From: Halorussus halobius
Lineage (GTDB): Archaea > Halobacteriota > Halobacteria > Halobacteriales > Haladaptataceae
Length of the DNA: 64,000 bases
Assembly: GCF_004765805.1 (NCBI RefSeq)
Contig: NZ_ML219773.1
Coordinates: 620,001-684,000 of the forward strand
Direction: 5' to 3'
Under the pieces are notes generated by a model. That model worked only from the letters and a program-made list of their open reading frames with translations. It was not told where the DNA came from and did no database searches. The position numbers were made by a program, and so were the translations under genes. Below, piece after piece: positions 18,067 through 26,614 of this stretch. The number at the start of each line of letters is the position of its first letter. Position 1 is the first letter of the stretch.

Positions 18067-18879
18067 ATGACAGATGTCAACCGGAGAAAGCTGCTCAAGG
18101 GTATCGGTGTGGCAGCAGGAACGAGTGCCTTCGGGTTCGGGTCCGCACAGGCGGACGGCGGAGACGTTTCGGAATCCGAGGTCGAAGCCGCTCTCGAAAC
18201 CGAGGAGATCGCGGTCGCGCTGGAGACGGCGGGTCTCCGCGTCGAGTCCCTCCAAACGGGCGACGCGACGGGCCAGACGGTTAACCGGAGTCTCTGGCTC
18301 GAAGTCCCCGTTGCGGGCGACGCGGCCGAGTACCTCGCGTACAACGACGAGAACAGCATCGCTGAAATCAAACTCGACGAGACCGAACTCGTCAGAACCG
18401 AGAGCCGGGACGACGGCGTCTTCGTCGAGCGACTTCGGATGGGCGAGGCGGTCACCGCCGAAGCGCTCCGGGCGCTGGAGGCCACTCGCGACTGGGAGCA
18501 AGCACTCGAAAGCGGTAACGTCGACTCGGTGAACGTCGACGAAGCCGCGGCTCACGTGGACGAAACGTCGGGTGTCAGGCGCGTGTTCGTTCCTGCCGAG
18601 CTCGGCGACGGAACGGAGACGTTGCTCATGGCCGAGATCAGCGCGGACGGTGGCCTCGCCTCGGTCTACAGTTTCTCGGGCGGGTCCGACGGACCCACCA
18701 CGACGGAGTCCGCAATCGACTGTTGGGCGAACTGTATCACGTGGGGTACTTTCTGTAGTACTCCGTGTTCGGTCTGTGTCGGGGCTCCTTCGGCCCCCAC
18801 CTGTTCGCCGTGTGCCGTCTGTATCGGCGGTACTGCGACCGTCTGTGCCGGGAAGTGTGGCATCGAACAGTTCTGGTAA
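18067..18879 (+). CDS. Halocin C8-like archaeocin precursor
   Basis: 270-aa Tat-exported precursor. The signal is NRRKLLKGIGVAAGTSAFGF, cut near AQA (about 29). A middle domain (about 30-215) has no cysteine. The last 52 residues carry ten cysteines (219, 223, 230, 234, 237, 246, 249, 252, 260, 264) in a small hydrophobic Gly/Ala/Thr-rich peptide. The known halocin C8 precursor has the same plan: a Tat signal, an N-terminal immunity part and a C-terminal peptide with ten cysteines. By that precedent the middle part may be the immunity protein. Cysteine spacing differs, so this would be a divergent member. Divergent regulator upstream, ABC exporter genes downstream. Confidence 0.8.
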   Translation: MTDVNRRKLLKGIGVAAGTSAFGFGSAQADGGDVSESEVEAALETEEIAVALETAGLRVESLQTGDATGQTVNRSLWLEVPVAGDAAEYLAYNDENSIAEIKLDETELVRTESRDDGVFVERLRMGEAVTAEALRALEATRDWEQALESGNVDSVNVDEAAAHVDETSGVRRVFVPAELGDGTETLLMAEISADGGLASVYSFSGGSDGPTTTESAIDCWANCITWGTFCSTPCSVCVGAPSAPTCSPCAVCIGGTATVCAGKCGIEQFW

Positions 18880-18981
18880 CTGTTCGCTCGCCACCGACCA
18901 CCCCCGCGGCTTGCGTTCCGGAATCGGGTCTTTCCGTCCGGAATTTTTCGTCCAGCCAGAACCCCCGCAGCGACGACAGCG

Positions 18982-19746
18982 TCACCCTTCCGTTCGTGCG
19001 GTCTCGGTCGTGACCTCGAAGAAGACGTCCTCCAACGTGCTCTCTCCGCCGGTTTCCATCCGATCTTTGAGGGTCTCTGGGGGCCCTTCGGCGACCATTT
19101 GGCCCTCGTAGAGGATGCCGACCTCCGTAGCGAGTTCCTCGACGACGGGAAGGATGTGTGTCGACAGGAAAACGGTCGCGTCGTCGGCTGCCAGTTCGGT
19201 GATGGTTTCCCTGACCGTCCGAGCGGCCCGGGGGTCGAGCCCACTCGTCGGTTCGTCGAGGATGAGTACGTCCGGGTCGTGCAGCAACGCCTGAATCAAC
19301 CCCGTCTTCTGTCGCATCCCTTTCGAGTAGGTCGAGATGCGGCTGTCGGCGTCGTCCGCGAGGTCGAAGCGGTCGAGCAACTCCCCAGTGCGTTGTTCGA
19401 TGTCGGCGGCGTCCATGTCCCGGAGCCCGCCGTGGTATTCGAGCTGCTCACGTGCCGTCAACTCGTCGTAGATAGGGGGTGATTCGGGGAGATACCCGAC
19501 GTGTCGAATCGCGGTCTCCCGCTCGGTGATCGGCTCGCCAACGATTCGTCCCGTGCCACTCGTCGGTCGGGTGAGCGACGTTAGCATTCGAATCGTCGTC
19601 GTCTTGCCCGCACCGTTCGGTCCCAGGAACCCGTAAACCGTTCCGGTCGCGACTTCGAGGTCGAGGTCCGCGACGGCCGTCGTCTCACCGTACTCCTTCG
19701 TGAGTTGGTCAGTGCTAATCGCTGGGTTGTTAGTCACGTTTGACAC
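18982..19746 (-). CDS. ABC transporter ATPase, archaeocin locus
   Basis: 254-aa ATPase of the drug/bacteriocin-export type. Walker A GPNGAGKTT (about 39-47), Q-loop YLPESPPIYDELTAREQL, signature YSKGMRQKTG and Walker B VLILDEPTSGLDP are complete. It follows the membrane-subunit gene on the same strand, 52 bp apart, and converges on the halocin-like gene. A role in export of, or self-protection against, the peptide is inferred from position only. Confidence 0.85.
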   Translation of the reverse strand: MSNVTNNPAISTDQLTKEYGETTAVADLDLEVATGTVYGFLGPNGAGKTTTIRMLTSLTRPTSGTGRIVGEPITERETAIRHVGYLPESPPIYDELTAREQLEYHGGLRDMDAADIEQRTGELLDRFDLADDADSRISTYSKGMRQKTGLIQALLHDPDVLILDEPTSGLDPRAARTVRETITELAADDATVFLSTHILPVVEELATEVGILYEGQMVAEGPPETLKDRMETGGESTLEDVFFEVTTETARTEG

Positions 19747-19798
19747 GTCCCGCGCCAGTCTCTTTTACCTATTGGTACGTTGATTTGAAATAATGGGG

Positions 19799-21421
19799 TC
19801 AGGGGAGCGCGTACTGCTCGTACGCTCGGACGCTTCGACGGTACGCGAGCAACGAGACGCCAGCGGCGAGCAGAACTGTCACAAGGAGCGAACCGGCCCC
19901 GGCAGTGACCGCCGGCGCTCTCGTTCCCCCGACGAACGCCATCCCGTACGTGACGGTCGCCGGGAGAACGAGCAGGCCGACCAACACCAACACTGCGACC
20001 AGTCGGAAGGAGACGTTTCTATCCGTGTGAACTGTCATGTCGGTGAACGGAATCGATATCGGCTGGAAGTCGTAATACGAGACCCGCAGTCCGAGTGCGA
20101 CTACGAACAGGACGCCGGCCACCGAGAGCGCCACGCCAGCGAGTGCGGTCAGAACCAACTCTATCCGACTCAGCGGGCTCCAGACCCCGATTCCCACCAC
20201 TGCGATGAACGTAATCGGTGTGCTCACCGTGGTCGCCGCCAGCACCGTCCCCTGAACGAATCTACGACCCGGCACCGTCGTCAGCGTCATCGGCAGCGAG
20301 GCGTATTCTGCCCCGAGGCAATCGACGCCGAAGGCGAGGACGGCCCCGACCGCGCACAGCGAGGCGAGTGCGACGACCGAGATGGCCGGTACCGCTCCGG
20401 TCGCGAGTATCGGAAGGTAGACCACGGGACCGACGAGGAGTACGAACCCCTGGTAGAGGAGTCCGCGCGGCAAGCGTCGCTCCTGCGTCCATCGCTTCCG
20501 CGCGACCGTCAGCGCCGGTCGCGGGACCCAGCCGGCGAACGCGTACTCGGCCAGTCCGTTGCCGACCAGCGGGCGCGAGCGATGCACTGCGGTCGTGCTC
20601 ACGGAATCGGTAGTCAACGCGCGGTCGGCGAATCCCGTCGCGATCACCGTCAACACCGGAACGCCGATGATAGTCAGCCCGAGCGCAGCGAGGCCGCGAC
20701 CGAAGCCGACCTCCGCGTTCGGGGCGGCCAGCAGTCCAAGGTCGACGAACCACGCGAACGGCACTGAACGCAGCCAATCCACGACTCGCTCGTTCGATAC
20801 GGGTCCCTGAACGACCGTCGTCCACACGAGCAAGCCGAGCAAGAATGCGGCGACGTAGGCGTAGTTCCGATAGCGACGGAGACGTGGTGAGCGAAGGGTC
20901 GCGAACGTCGTCGCGAAGCTGACTGCGATGCCGAGTACAGTGGTGACCCCGACGAGACCTGCCACGGCGACGCCGATACTGCCTGCGCTGGCCGGTGACC
21001 CGGTGCCCACGGCGAACCCTGCCGCGACTCCGAGAACCACCGGGGAAAGGGGAGCGACGGTCCACGCGTACTCCACGATTCCGATGCCGAGGACCACCTC
21101 GCGAACCCGGACAGTCGTCAGGAGGTGGTCGACGTTGAGCCGAGCGATTCGCCTGGAGGCTCCCTGAATCCCGGTCCACAGGAACATCGCCGAGGCGGCG
21201 ACAACCGCCGTCCGTAGAGCGCGAACCGGGACCGAGACGCTCTTGGCGGCCAACGACTGCCCGAAGACGTACGCCCCGACGCCACCTCCGATAGAGAGCC
21301 CGACGAGAGCGATGGCGAGGACGGCACGCCACGCCGAGGACCGTCCCGGCCGTCTCCGACTCCGGGCGTGTTCGACGCGTGCGATTTGGACGCTCCGACG
21401 AAGCCACGACGGAGGAGTCAT
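19799..21421 (-). CDS. ABC transporter membrane subunit, archaeocin locus
   Basis: 540-aa membrane protein with about ten to twelve hydrophobic segments (for example AVLAIALVGLSIGGGVGAYV, YVAAFLLGLLVWTTVV, LVAVLVLVGLLVLPATV). The N-terminal cytoplasmic part (SVQIARVEHARSRRRPGRSS) resembles the start of ABC-2 permeases that act with NatA-like ATPases. No substrate motif is visible. The start overlaps a 52-codon upstream frame by ATGA. It works with the ATPase encoded just downstream. Confidence 0.75.
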   Translation of the reverse strand: MTPPSWLRRSVQIARVEHARSRRRPGRSSAWRAVLAIALVGLSIGGGVGAYVFGQSLAAKSVSVPVRALRTAVVAASAMFLWTGIQGASRRIARLNVDHLLTTVRVREVVLGIGIVEYAWTVAPLSPVVLGVAAGFAVGTGSPASAGSIGVAVAGLVGVTTVLGIAVSFATTFATLRSPRLRRYRNYAYVAAFLLGLLVWTTVVQGPVSNERVVDWLRSVPFAWFVDLGLLAAPNAEVGFGRGLAALGLTIIGVPVLTVIATGFADRALTTDSVSTTAVHRSRPLVGNGLAEYAFAGWVPRPALTVARKRWTQERRLPRGLLYQGFVLLVGPVVYLPILATGAVPAISVVALASLCAVGAVLAFGVDCLGAEYASLPMTLTTVPGRRFVQGTVLAATTVSTPITFIAVVGIGVWSPLSRIELVLTALAGVALSVAGVLFVVALGLRVSYYDFQPISIPFTDMTVHTDRNVSFRLVAVLVLVGLLVLPATVTYGMAFVGGTRAPAVTAGAGSLLVTVLLAAGVSLLAYRRSVRAYEQYALP

Positions 21422-21576
21422 CGTGTCTCGACCCCGTTCGCCACTACTATCGAAATCCGCCGACCATCTCGTCGGTACCGAGAGCCGACGCTCGCCGGGG
21501 GCCGGTCGATTCGGCTGTTGGTCGCCGTCGTTCGTCCGCGACCAACGCGACGCGGGCTGTCGATTGAACTGTCCAT
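21418..21576 (-). CDS. Possible 52-aa arginine-rich protein upstream of the ABC genes
   Basis: A short frame with many Arg and Ser (MDSSIDSPRRVGRGRT...). Two things argue for translation: the ATG lies 26 bp after a TATA-like ATAAATAATA (minus strand, about 21597-21606), the right distance for a leaderless start, and its stop overlaps the permease ATG (ATGA). No homology is recognised, so it could be a chance frame in the leader. Confidence 0.4.
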   Translation of the reverse strand: MDSSIDSPRRVGRGRTTATNSRIDRPPASVGSRYRRDGRRISIVVANGVETR

Positions 21577-21955
21577 CGGGGATATCTGTACGCCGAAATA
21601 TTATTTATCTTTTGTCCATAAAGAATATTTCACATTATTGGGGAAGCGATTATATCCGGCTGGCCACCGACCGCACTCGGAAGTCCCCCGTCTCTGTGCC
21701 GGTAGCTCGCTTGAGTCTACAGAACTACGACGCGTCCCGCGTTAGGTAGCACGGGGGCGGAATCGCAAACAGTTGCTGTGAACCGATAGCCGTCGAACGC
21801 TCACGTCACGTAGTACGTATGTCCCGCTCGACGGTGCGCCGACTGCTCTCCGCTGACCCAGTCGATTTCACGGAGACCAGGTCCGTTCTCGCTGGCTCCG
21901 TGCAGGTCGCGTTGGCCGCCGTCGAGTTCGGAGTGATGCTGATGGTGTCGGGCAG
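21577..21955. other. Non-coding stretch with ABC operon promoter
   Basis: It holds an AT-rich segment at about 21594-21650 with the promoter of the ABC genes. From 21819 a plus-strand frame of 88 codons is open (to 22085), with one hydrophobic run. I see no family resemblance and treat it as a possible gene remnant. Confidence 0.35.
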
Positions 21956-22069
21956 TCAGGTCTCGCTGGCGTCGTCCGGACCGGACTCGTCGCCGAACAA
22001 CTCGACGCAGACCGACGCCCACGCTCGGGTTCGCTTTCCGCGCTTCCCATCGAATCGGGTCAGGTCCAT
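21956..22069 (-). CDS. Possible 37-aa iron-regulated small ORF
   Basis: A short frame beginning MDLTRFDGKRGKRTRAW starts 8 bp after a palindrome-like iron box and about 20 bp after AT-rich DNA, so it is placed as a leaderless, metal-repressed gene. The same frame stays open after its stop for another 50 codons, so it could be the start of a decayed gene. Product unknown. Confidence 0.3.
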   Translation of the reverse strand: MDLTRFDGKRGKRTRAWASVCVELFGDESGPDDASET

Positions 22070-22076
22070 ACCTTGT

Positions 22077-22090
22077 TTAGGTTAGCCTAA
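22077..22090. promoter_or_regulatory. DtxR/SirR-type metal box
   Basis: TTAGGTTAGCCTAA is close to the iron box recognised by DtxR-family repressors in actinobacteria and by related haloarchaeal regulators. It lies against an AT-rich TATTATTTT promoter patch on the minus strand. No siderophore or iron-transport gene is adjacent. Confidence 0.6.
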
Positions 22091-22293
22091 AATAATAGTT
22101 CTTTCGCTACTCCGTCTCGGCTATCTGCGTGAAGTGCTACAACACCTGTTCGTAGAAGAGCGGGACGCGATTTCCGTTTTTCAGCAACGACCGAGCAGCG
22201 CGCGTGATAGTTCCGAAAGCGCTTGTACACCGACCGAAGTCGCTGTCTCGGCCCGTCCGAATTCTCGCCGGTTGGGACGGTCGTTCCGACGAC

Positions 22294-22602
22294 TCACCAG
22301 AGTACCGTCGACATGAAGTAGACGAAGATGACCGTCACGACGAACGACGCTACGAGCAGATAAGTCGATGCGGGACTGGTCCCGTCGTCGAACTCGTGAG
22401 GCTTCCGGTACGCGAGGACGCCTGCACCGATGCTGAACAGTCCGAGACCGATCCCCGCCGCACCTCCGAGCCCGAACCCGGTTTCGACGACGGTCGTCGC
22501 ATTATCGACGACGAAGACCACGCCCAATAGCAGGTAAAAGTACGCGAACACGGACGCCCGTCGCACCGTCGGTAACGAACTGGCTTGGATAGGGGTGAAC
22601 AT
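22294..22602 (-). CDS. Small three-helix membrane protein
   Basis: 102-aa protein with hydrophobic segments FAYFYLLLGVVFVVDNATTV, GGAAGIGLGLFSIGAGVLAY and YLLVASFVVTVIFVYFMSTV. A strong AT-rich promoter patch (ATATAAATATT on the minus strand, about 22627-22640) precedes the ATG. No family recognised. Position near the archaeocin locus leaves open a link, but nothing shows it. Confidence 0.6.
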   Translation of the reverse strand: MFTPIQASSLPTVRRASVFAYFYLLLGVVFVVDNATTVVETGFGLGGAAGIGLGLFSIGAGVLAYRKPHEFDDGTSPASTYLLVASFVVTVIFVYFMSTVLW

Positions 22603-23015
22603 CCGATATCCATTTCTCCACTCATAATATTTATATTTTCTATACTATTTCTGAATGGCCTGGGGGGAAGTAGTTCGTCGTCGGACTTCCGTACCACTCG
22701 ATGACTATCGGGGGAGATCGGCCGGTTCGGCGCGTTCGACTGGTCACCGAACGGCTTCGTGCGGGTCAGTACGCGCGTTCTTCCGTGAGCGGTTCGTTCC
22801 CGGTTCCACGACCGGTGCATCCGCGACCGTGACGGCATCTACAACCGTTCGGACATCCGTACGCCACTATTCCCTGCCCGTGTGAACCACACCTACAACA
22901 GCTATCCGGGCCGAAATCCCCGCCGGAGTTTTGCTTGAACGGCTGAGAAACGCTTCTACGATACTATCCGCGCCCACTCCGCAATCCACTTGGCCCCCTC
23001 GCGCGAACCCCGGGT
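22603..23015. other. Intergenic region without a supported gene
   Basis: Only the promoter patch of the small membrane gene can be recognised. A 76-codon frame from 22655 has Arg/Ser/Thr-rich content and no likely protein character. Confidence 0.4.
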
Positions 23016-23837
23016 ATGGCGCTGTCCGACCGCGAGTGGCGACTGGTCCGCGAGGAGTCGTGGGACGGCCCGCTCGCCATGGCACTCGACGAGATCGCCG
23101 CCGAGACGGCCGCCGACGGCGGCCCCCGGACGGTCCGGGTGTATCGGTGGGAGCCCAGTACCCTCTCGCTGGGCTATCGACAGGACCCCGACACGGTGGA
23201 CTGGGAGTTCTGCGAGCGCGAGGACGTCACGGTCACCCGGCGTCCCACGGGCGGCGGCGGTATCTACCACGACCAGTGGGGCGACATCTCCTACTCCATC
23301 GTCGCGCCCGCCGACGAACTGCCGGGCGACCTGATGGAGACGTACGAACTGCTCTGTGCGCCCATCTTCGACGCCTTCGACCGGCTCGGCGTCGACGCCC
23401 GGTTCACCGACGAACAACTCCCCGCCGTCCACCAGCCCGCGTGCTACCTCCGGGAACTCCACCCGGCCCACGACGTCGTGGCCGGCGACGACGCGCGCAA
23501 GATTTCGGGCAACGCCCAGTACCGGCGGAAGGACGCGGTCATCCAGCACGGCTCGCTCCGGTTCGACCTCGACCCCGAGCGCCACCTCTCGACGTTCGCC
23601 GACCCCGACACCACCCCGGCCGAGTTCCGCGAGCGCGTGACCACGATGCGCGAGCAGTCGGGCGCGAGCAGGTCAGAGGCCGTCGACGCGGTCGAGGAGG
23701 CGCTCGCCGACTGGGCCGACGCCGAGGAGGGCGGATGGACCGACGCGGAACTGGCGGCCGCCGAGGAGCGGGCCGAAACGAAGTTCGCCAGCGAGGCGTG
23801 GGTCCGCGACCGCGAGGACCCCACGGACGGGGATTAG
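23016..23837 (+). CDS. Lipoate-protein ligase A family protein
   Basis: 273-aa BPL/LplA-fold enzyme that attaches lipoate (or octanoate or a related acyl group) to carrier lysines. Seen: WDGPLAMALDEIA, the substrate-binding RRPTGGGGIYHDQWGDISYS, the catalytic lysine region ARKISGNAQYRRKDAVIQHGS and the C-terminal helical part. Haloarchaeal lipoate systems serve 2-oxoacid dehydrogenases and glycine cleavage. It overlaps the convergent peroxiredoxin gene by four bases at the 3' end. Confidence 0.88.
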   Translation: MALSDREWRLVREESWDGPLAMALDEIAAETAADGGPRTVRVYRWEPSTLSLGYRQDPDTVDWEFCEREDVTVTRRPTGGGGIYHDQWGDISYSIVAPADELPGDLMETYELLCAPIFDAFDRLGVDARFTDEQLPAVHQPACYLRELHPAHDVVAGDDARKISGNAQYRRKDAVIQHGSLRFDLDPERHLSTFADPDTTPAEFRERVTTMREQSGASRSEAVDAVEEALADWADAEEGGWTDAELAAAEERAETKFASEAWVRDREDPTDGD

Positions 23838-24367
23838 AACCCGAACGCCTCGTCGCCCTCGTCACCGAACTCCTCGGCGATGGCCTCGTGTATCTCCGAG
23901 ACGGGCGGCTTGTCCCGGGTGGGGTCCAGCGAGTGCTCGCTCATCCAGACGTACCGGACGACGCCGTCGGTGTCGAGCAGGAAACACGACCGGCGCGAGC
24001 GCCGGACCAGCTTGAACACCCGGTAGTCGACGTCGAACGCCGACGCGAGTTCGAGGTCGGTGTCGGCGAACAGCGGGAACTGGAGGTTGAGGTAGTCGAT
24101 GAACTTCTCGTGGGTGTAGGCCCGGGACCTGCTCGCGCCGATGACCTGGACGGTCTCGCCGCTGGCGAACCAGTCGTAGTCGCGGAACGAACACCACTCC
24201 TCGACGCAGTCCGGGCTGAAGTCGTTGGTGTAGAACGTGAGCAGGACCGGCCCCTCGTCGAGCAGGTCCGAGAGCGAGACCTCCTCGGTGGTACCGTCGG
24301 GGTGGACCAGCGTCTCGCTCACGTCTTGGACCTGTTCGCCCACGTCGAGTCCGGTTGCGTCGGCCAT
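23834..24367 (-). CDS. AhpC/TSA-type peroxiredoxin-like protein
   Basis: 177-aa thioredoxin-fold protein. GPVLLTFYTNDFSPDCVEEWCSFRDY carries a peroxiredoxin-like cysteine pair (C-x4-C), and the later part (VQVIGASRSRAYTHEKFIDYLNLQFPLFADTDLELASAF) fits AhpC/TSA. The usual PxxTxxC motif is altered to SPDC, so peroxidase activity is not assured. The ATG at 24367 is chosen over a GTG four codons upstream. Confidence 0.8.
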   Translation of the reverse strand: MADATGLDVGEQVQDVSETLVHPDGTTEEVSLSDLLDEGPVLLTFYTNDFSPDCVEEWCSFRDYDWFASGETVQVIGASRSRAYTHEKFIDYLNLQFPLFADTDLELASAFDVDYRVFKLVRRSRRSCFLLDTDGVVRYVWMSEHSLDPTRDKPPVSEIHEAIAEEFGDEGDEAFGF

Positions 24368-24424
24368 GTGTAGGGCCACAGATTCCGGGTAGAAAGCGCT
24401 TTGGTCGGTGGTAAGTCTCGGGCC

Positions 24425-24736
24425 CTACGTCGCCCGGGTCCGGTAGTAGCTCCGCTCGCCCTCGCCGGCGTCGACCACGCGCCGCTCCAGCGCACCGTGG
24501 TCGACGAGTCGGTCGAGGATGGCGCTCACGGTGGCGAGGTCGACGAGACACCCAACCAGTTCGTCGTCGACCGGGCGCTCGACGTTGGCCTCCGACCAGC
24601 CGGTCTCCATCACGGCCTCGGTGACCTCCCGGACGTTGTACGCCCGCTCGTCGTTGTTCCGCAGGAACGCGACGATTCGCTCCTCGATGGAGTAGCGCTC
24701 GCTCCCCCGCTCGAAGGCGTCGATGCTGATTGGCAC
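24425..24736 (-). CDS. Winged-helix DNA-binding protein, small
   Basis: 103-aa protein with an MPISIDAFERGSERYSIEERIV start, then YNVREVTEAVMETGW and VSAILDRLVDHGALERR, the recognition-helix and wing pattern of a winged helix, ending in SYYRT. Two cysteine-poor halves are joined by an acidic insert. Such small regulators are common in haloarchaea; the target is unknown. It lies upstream of the peroxiredoxin gene on the same strand, 57 bp away. Confidence 0.7.
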   Translation of the reverse strand: MPISIDAFERGSERYSIEERIVAFLRNNDERAYNVREVTEAVMETGWSEANVERPVDDELVGCLVDLATVSAILDRLVDHGALERRVVDAGEGERSYYRTRAT

Positions 24737-24779
24737 GGGCGGGGTACGGCGCGGGCGTCGATAAGGCGTGTGGCTGGCG

Positions 24780-25060
24780 GGGGTGACGTGCGAATCGCGG
24801 TCGTGGAGGCTGTTGTGGGGGTCGCGGTCGCGGTGCGGTACTCAGTGGCTCAAGCGATAGTTCGCTTCTCGTTCCAGTTCCGGAGGCGATTCGATTCGAT
24901 TCGTTCCAACTCCGGAAGTGAAGGCGATTCGAAGCTAGCTACTGCCTCGACAAATGAGTGACCGCGACCGCACAGCGAGAGCCTCACGCCTCCCCAGCCT
25001 CGGGGCGCATGAACGCGCCCCTCCCTCGCGCGCGTTGCTCGCGCGCGCCGACCAAGTACG
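24780..25060. repeat. Dispersed GC-rich repeat with hairpin (copy A)
   Basis: The first part repeats G-rich GGGGTCGCGGTCGCGG and a degenerate copy of the motif found at 12.9-13.5 kb (24838-24860). The second part (24980-25040) contains GCCTCACGCCTCCCCAGCCT, a hairpin GGGGCGC/GCGCCCC (25002-25021) and CTCCCTCGCGCGCG. The second part recurs inverted at 28349-28408. The stretch from 24737 to 25182 otherwise shows no gene. Confidence 0.7.
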
Positions 25061-25182
25061 GTCCGGTTCCCACTCGTTGAACGAAGGTCCCTTCCCACTC
25101 CCGGATGGACTGAATCGCCCCGGACGATTTCCGTTCCGCCGGTTCCGAACTCCTTTTGCCCCCGCCATCCCTGCTGGGACAC

Positions 25183-26010
25183 ATGAACGTCGGAGCGCAC
25201 GTCTCCATCGCGGGCGGGGTGGACAACGCCATCGAGAACCAGGTCGAGGTCGGCGGCAACTGCGGGCAGATATTCACCCACTCCCCGCAGGTGTGGCAGG
25301 ACCCGAACGTCGGCGACGAGGAGGCCGCCGCCTTCCGCGACGGGTCGGCCACCGAGGACCTCGGCCCGTGGGTCATCCACTCGTCGTACCTCGTGAACCT
25401 CTGTACGCCCAAAAACGACCTCCGAAAGAAGTCCATCGACTCGATGCAGAAGGAGGTCGACGCCGCCGCCAAACTCGACATCCCGTACGTCAACGTCCAC
25501 CTCGGCGCACACACCGGCGCGGGCGTCGACGCCGGCCTCGACAACGCCGCGAGCGCGCTCGACGAACTCGAAATCCCCGAGGGCGTGACCGTCCTCGTCG
25601 AGAGCGACGCCGGGAGCGGCACCAAGCTCGGCGGCGACTTCGAGCATCTCGCGGCGGTGCTCGACCGCTCCGCACAGGACCTCGACGTCTGTCTCGACAC
25701 CGCCCACGCGTTCGCGGCGGGCTACGACCTCTCCAGCGCCGAGGCGGTCGAGGAGACGGTCGCGGAGTTCGACGACGTGGTCGGGCTGGAGCACCTGGAG
25801 TGCATCCACCTCAACGACTCCAAACACGACTGCGGCACCAACAAGGACGAACACGCCCACGTCGGCGAGGGACGCATCGGCGAGGAGGGGATGGAGACCA
25901 TCGTGAACCACCCGGACCTCGACGACGTGCCGCTGGTCCTCGAAACCCCCCACGAGGACGGCAAGGGCTTCGCGTGGAACGTCGAGCGCGTCCGGGAACT
26001 GCGCGAGTAG
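25183..26010 (+). CDS. nfo: Deoxyribonuclease IV (endonuclease IV)
   Basis: 275-aa AP endonuclease of base-excision repair, a TIM barrel with a trinuclear zinc site. Zinc-ligand motifs are visible in order: [66 protein letters not shown] and VLETPHEDG. The ATG at 25183 begins exactly at the family N-terminus; an upstream reading from 25156 is not needed. Confidence 0.93.
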   Translation: MNVGAHVSIAGGVDNAIENQVEVGGNCGQIFTHSPQVWQDPNVGDEEAAAFRDGSATEDLGPWVIHSSYLVNLCTPKNDLRKKSIDSMQKEVDAAAKLDIPYVNVHLGAHTGAGVDAGLDNAASALDELEIPEGVTVLVESDAGSGTKLGGDFEHLAAVLDRSAQDLDVCLDTAHAFAAGYDLSSAEAVEETVAEFDDVVGLEHLECIHLNDSKHDCGTNKDEHAHVGEGRIGEEGMETIVNHPDLDDVPLVLETPHEDGKGFAWNVERVRELRE

Positions 26011-26087
26011 CCCCCACGGGACTGCGAGAGCGGTGCGGGAACTGAAACGTCACCAACGACTTTGTGCTCCGAGGTCCCACGTCCACT

Positions 26088-26267
26088 ATGCGCTCACAGT
26101 CGATAGCGGGCACGGCGGTCGGCGTCCTCGCGTTCCTGGTCGGACTGGTCGGCTACGTGGCGTTCGGCTGGCGGTTCGGCGACGGGGCGTCGAACCCGCT
26201 CACGTTCGGCCTCGCCGTCGTCGCGGTGGCGGTCGCCGTCGGCCTGACCGTTCGGGACCGCCTCTGA
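26088..26267 (+). CDS. Small two-helix membrane protein
   Basis: 59-aa protein, MRSQSIAGTAVGVLAFLVGL with a first helix to about residue 27, and PLTFGLAVVAVAVAVGLTV as second helix ending in basic RDRL. Compact between nfo and azlD. Unknown function. Confidence 0.6.
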   Translation: MRSQSIAGTAVGVLAFLVGLVGYVAFGWRFGDGASNPLTFGLAVVAVAVAVGLTVRDRL

Positions 26268-26272
26268 GTCGG

Positions 26273-26614
26273 TCACGCGAGCAGGTAGCTCACCGCCCAC
26301 AGCGCGCTCATTCCCGCGACCAGCGTCGCCGCGACGTCCCCGGTGTACCACGCGACGGCGGCCGCGACGGCGGCGGCCAGCGGGCGCGGATTCGACGCCG
26401 AGAGCGCGACCGTCCCCTCGGGTGCGACGACGTCGGGCGCGACCAGCGCGGCCAGCACCGCCGCCGGCACGAACCGGAGCGCGCGCTCGACGCCCTCGGG
26501 AACCTCGTCGAAGCGACCGAACAGCGCCACGAATGACACCCTGATGGCGTAGGTGCCGAGGCCGGCGACGAGGATGACGAGCCACAACACCGGGCCGTCG
26601 AGTCGGGCCGCCAT
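26273..26614 (-). CDS. azlD: AzlD-family branched-chain amino acid transport subunit
   Basis: 113-aa protein with about four hydrophobic helices (VLWLVILVAGLGTYAIRVSF, ALRFVPAAVLAALVAPDVV). It is the small partner of AzlC. The start codon directly follows the azlC stop (TAG-ATG), so the two are co-translated. AzlCD pairs export branched-chain amino acids or analogues; the substrate here is not shown. Confidence 0.85.
   Translation of the reverse strand: MAARLDGPVLWLVILVAGLGTYAIRVSFVALFGRFDEVPEGVERALRFVPAAVLAALVAPDVVAPEGTVALSASNPRPLAAAVAAAVAWYTGDVAATLVAGMSALWAVSYLLA

Noticed and set aside
21819-22085. 88-codon plus-strand frame with one hydrophobic run
   Set aside because: Lies opposite the iron-box ORF, no recognised family, ends in the iron box itself; at best a remnant.
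22655-22885. 76-codon plus-strand frame
   Set aside because: Ser/Thr/Arg-rich with no protein-like pattern or start signal.
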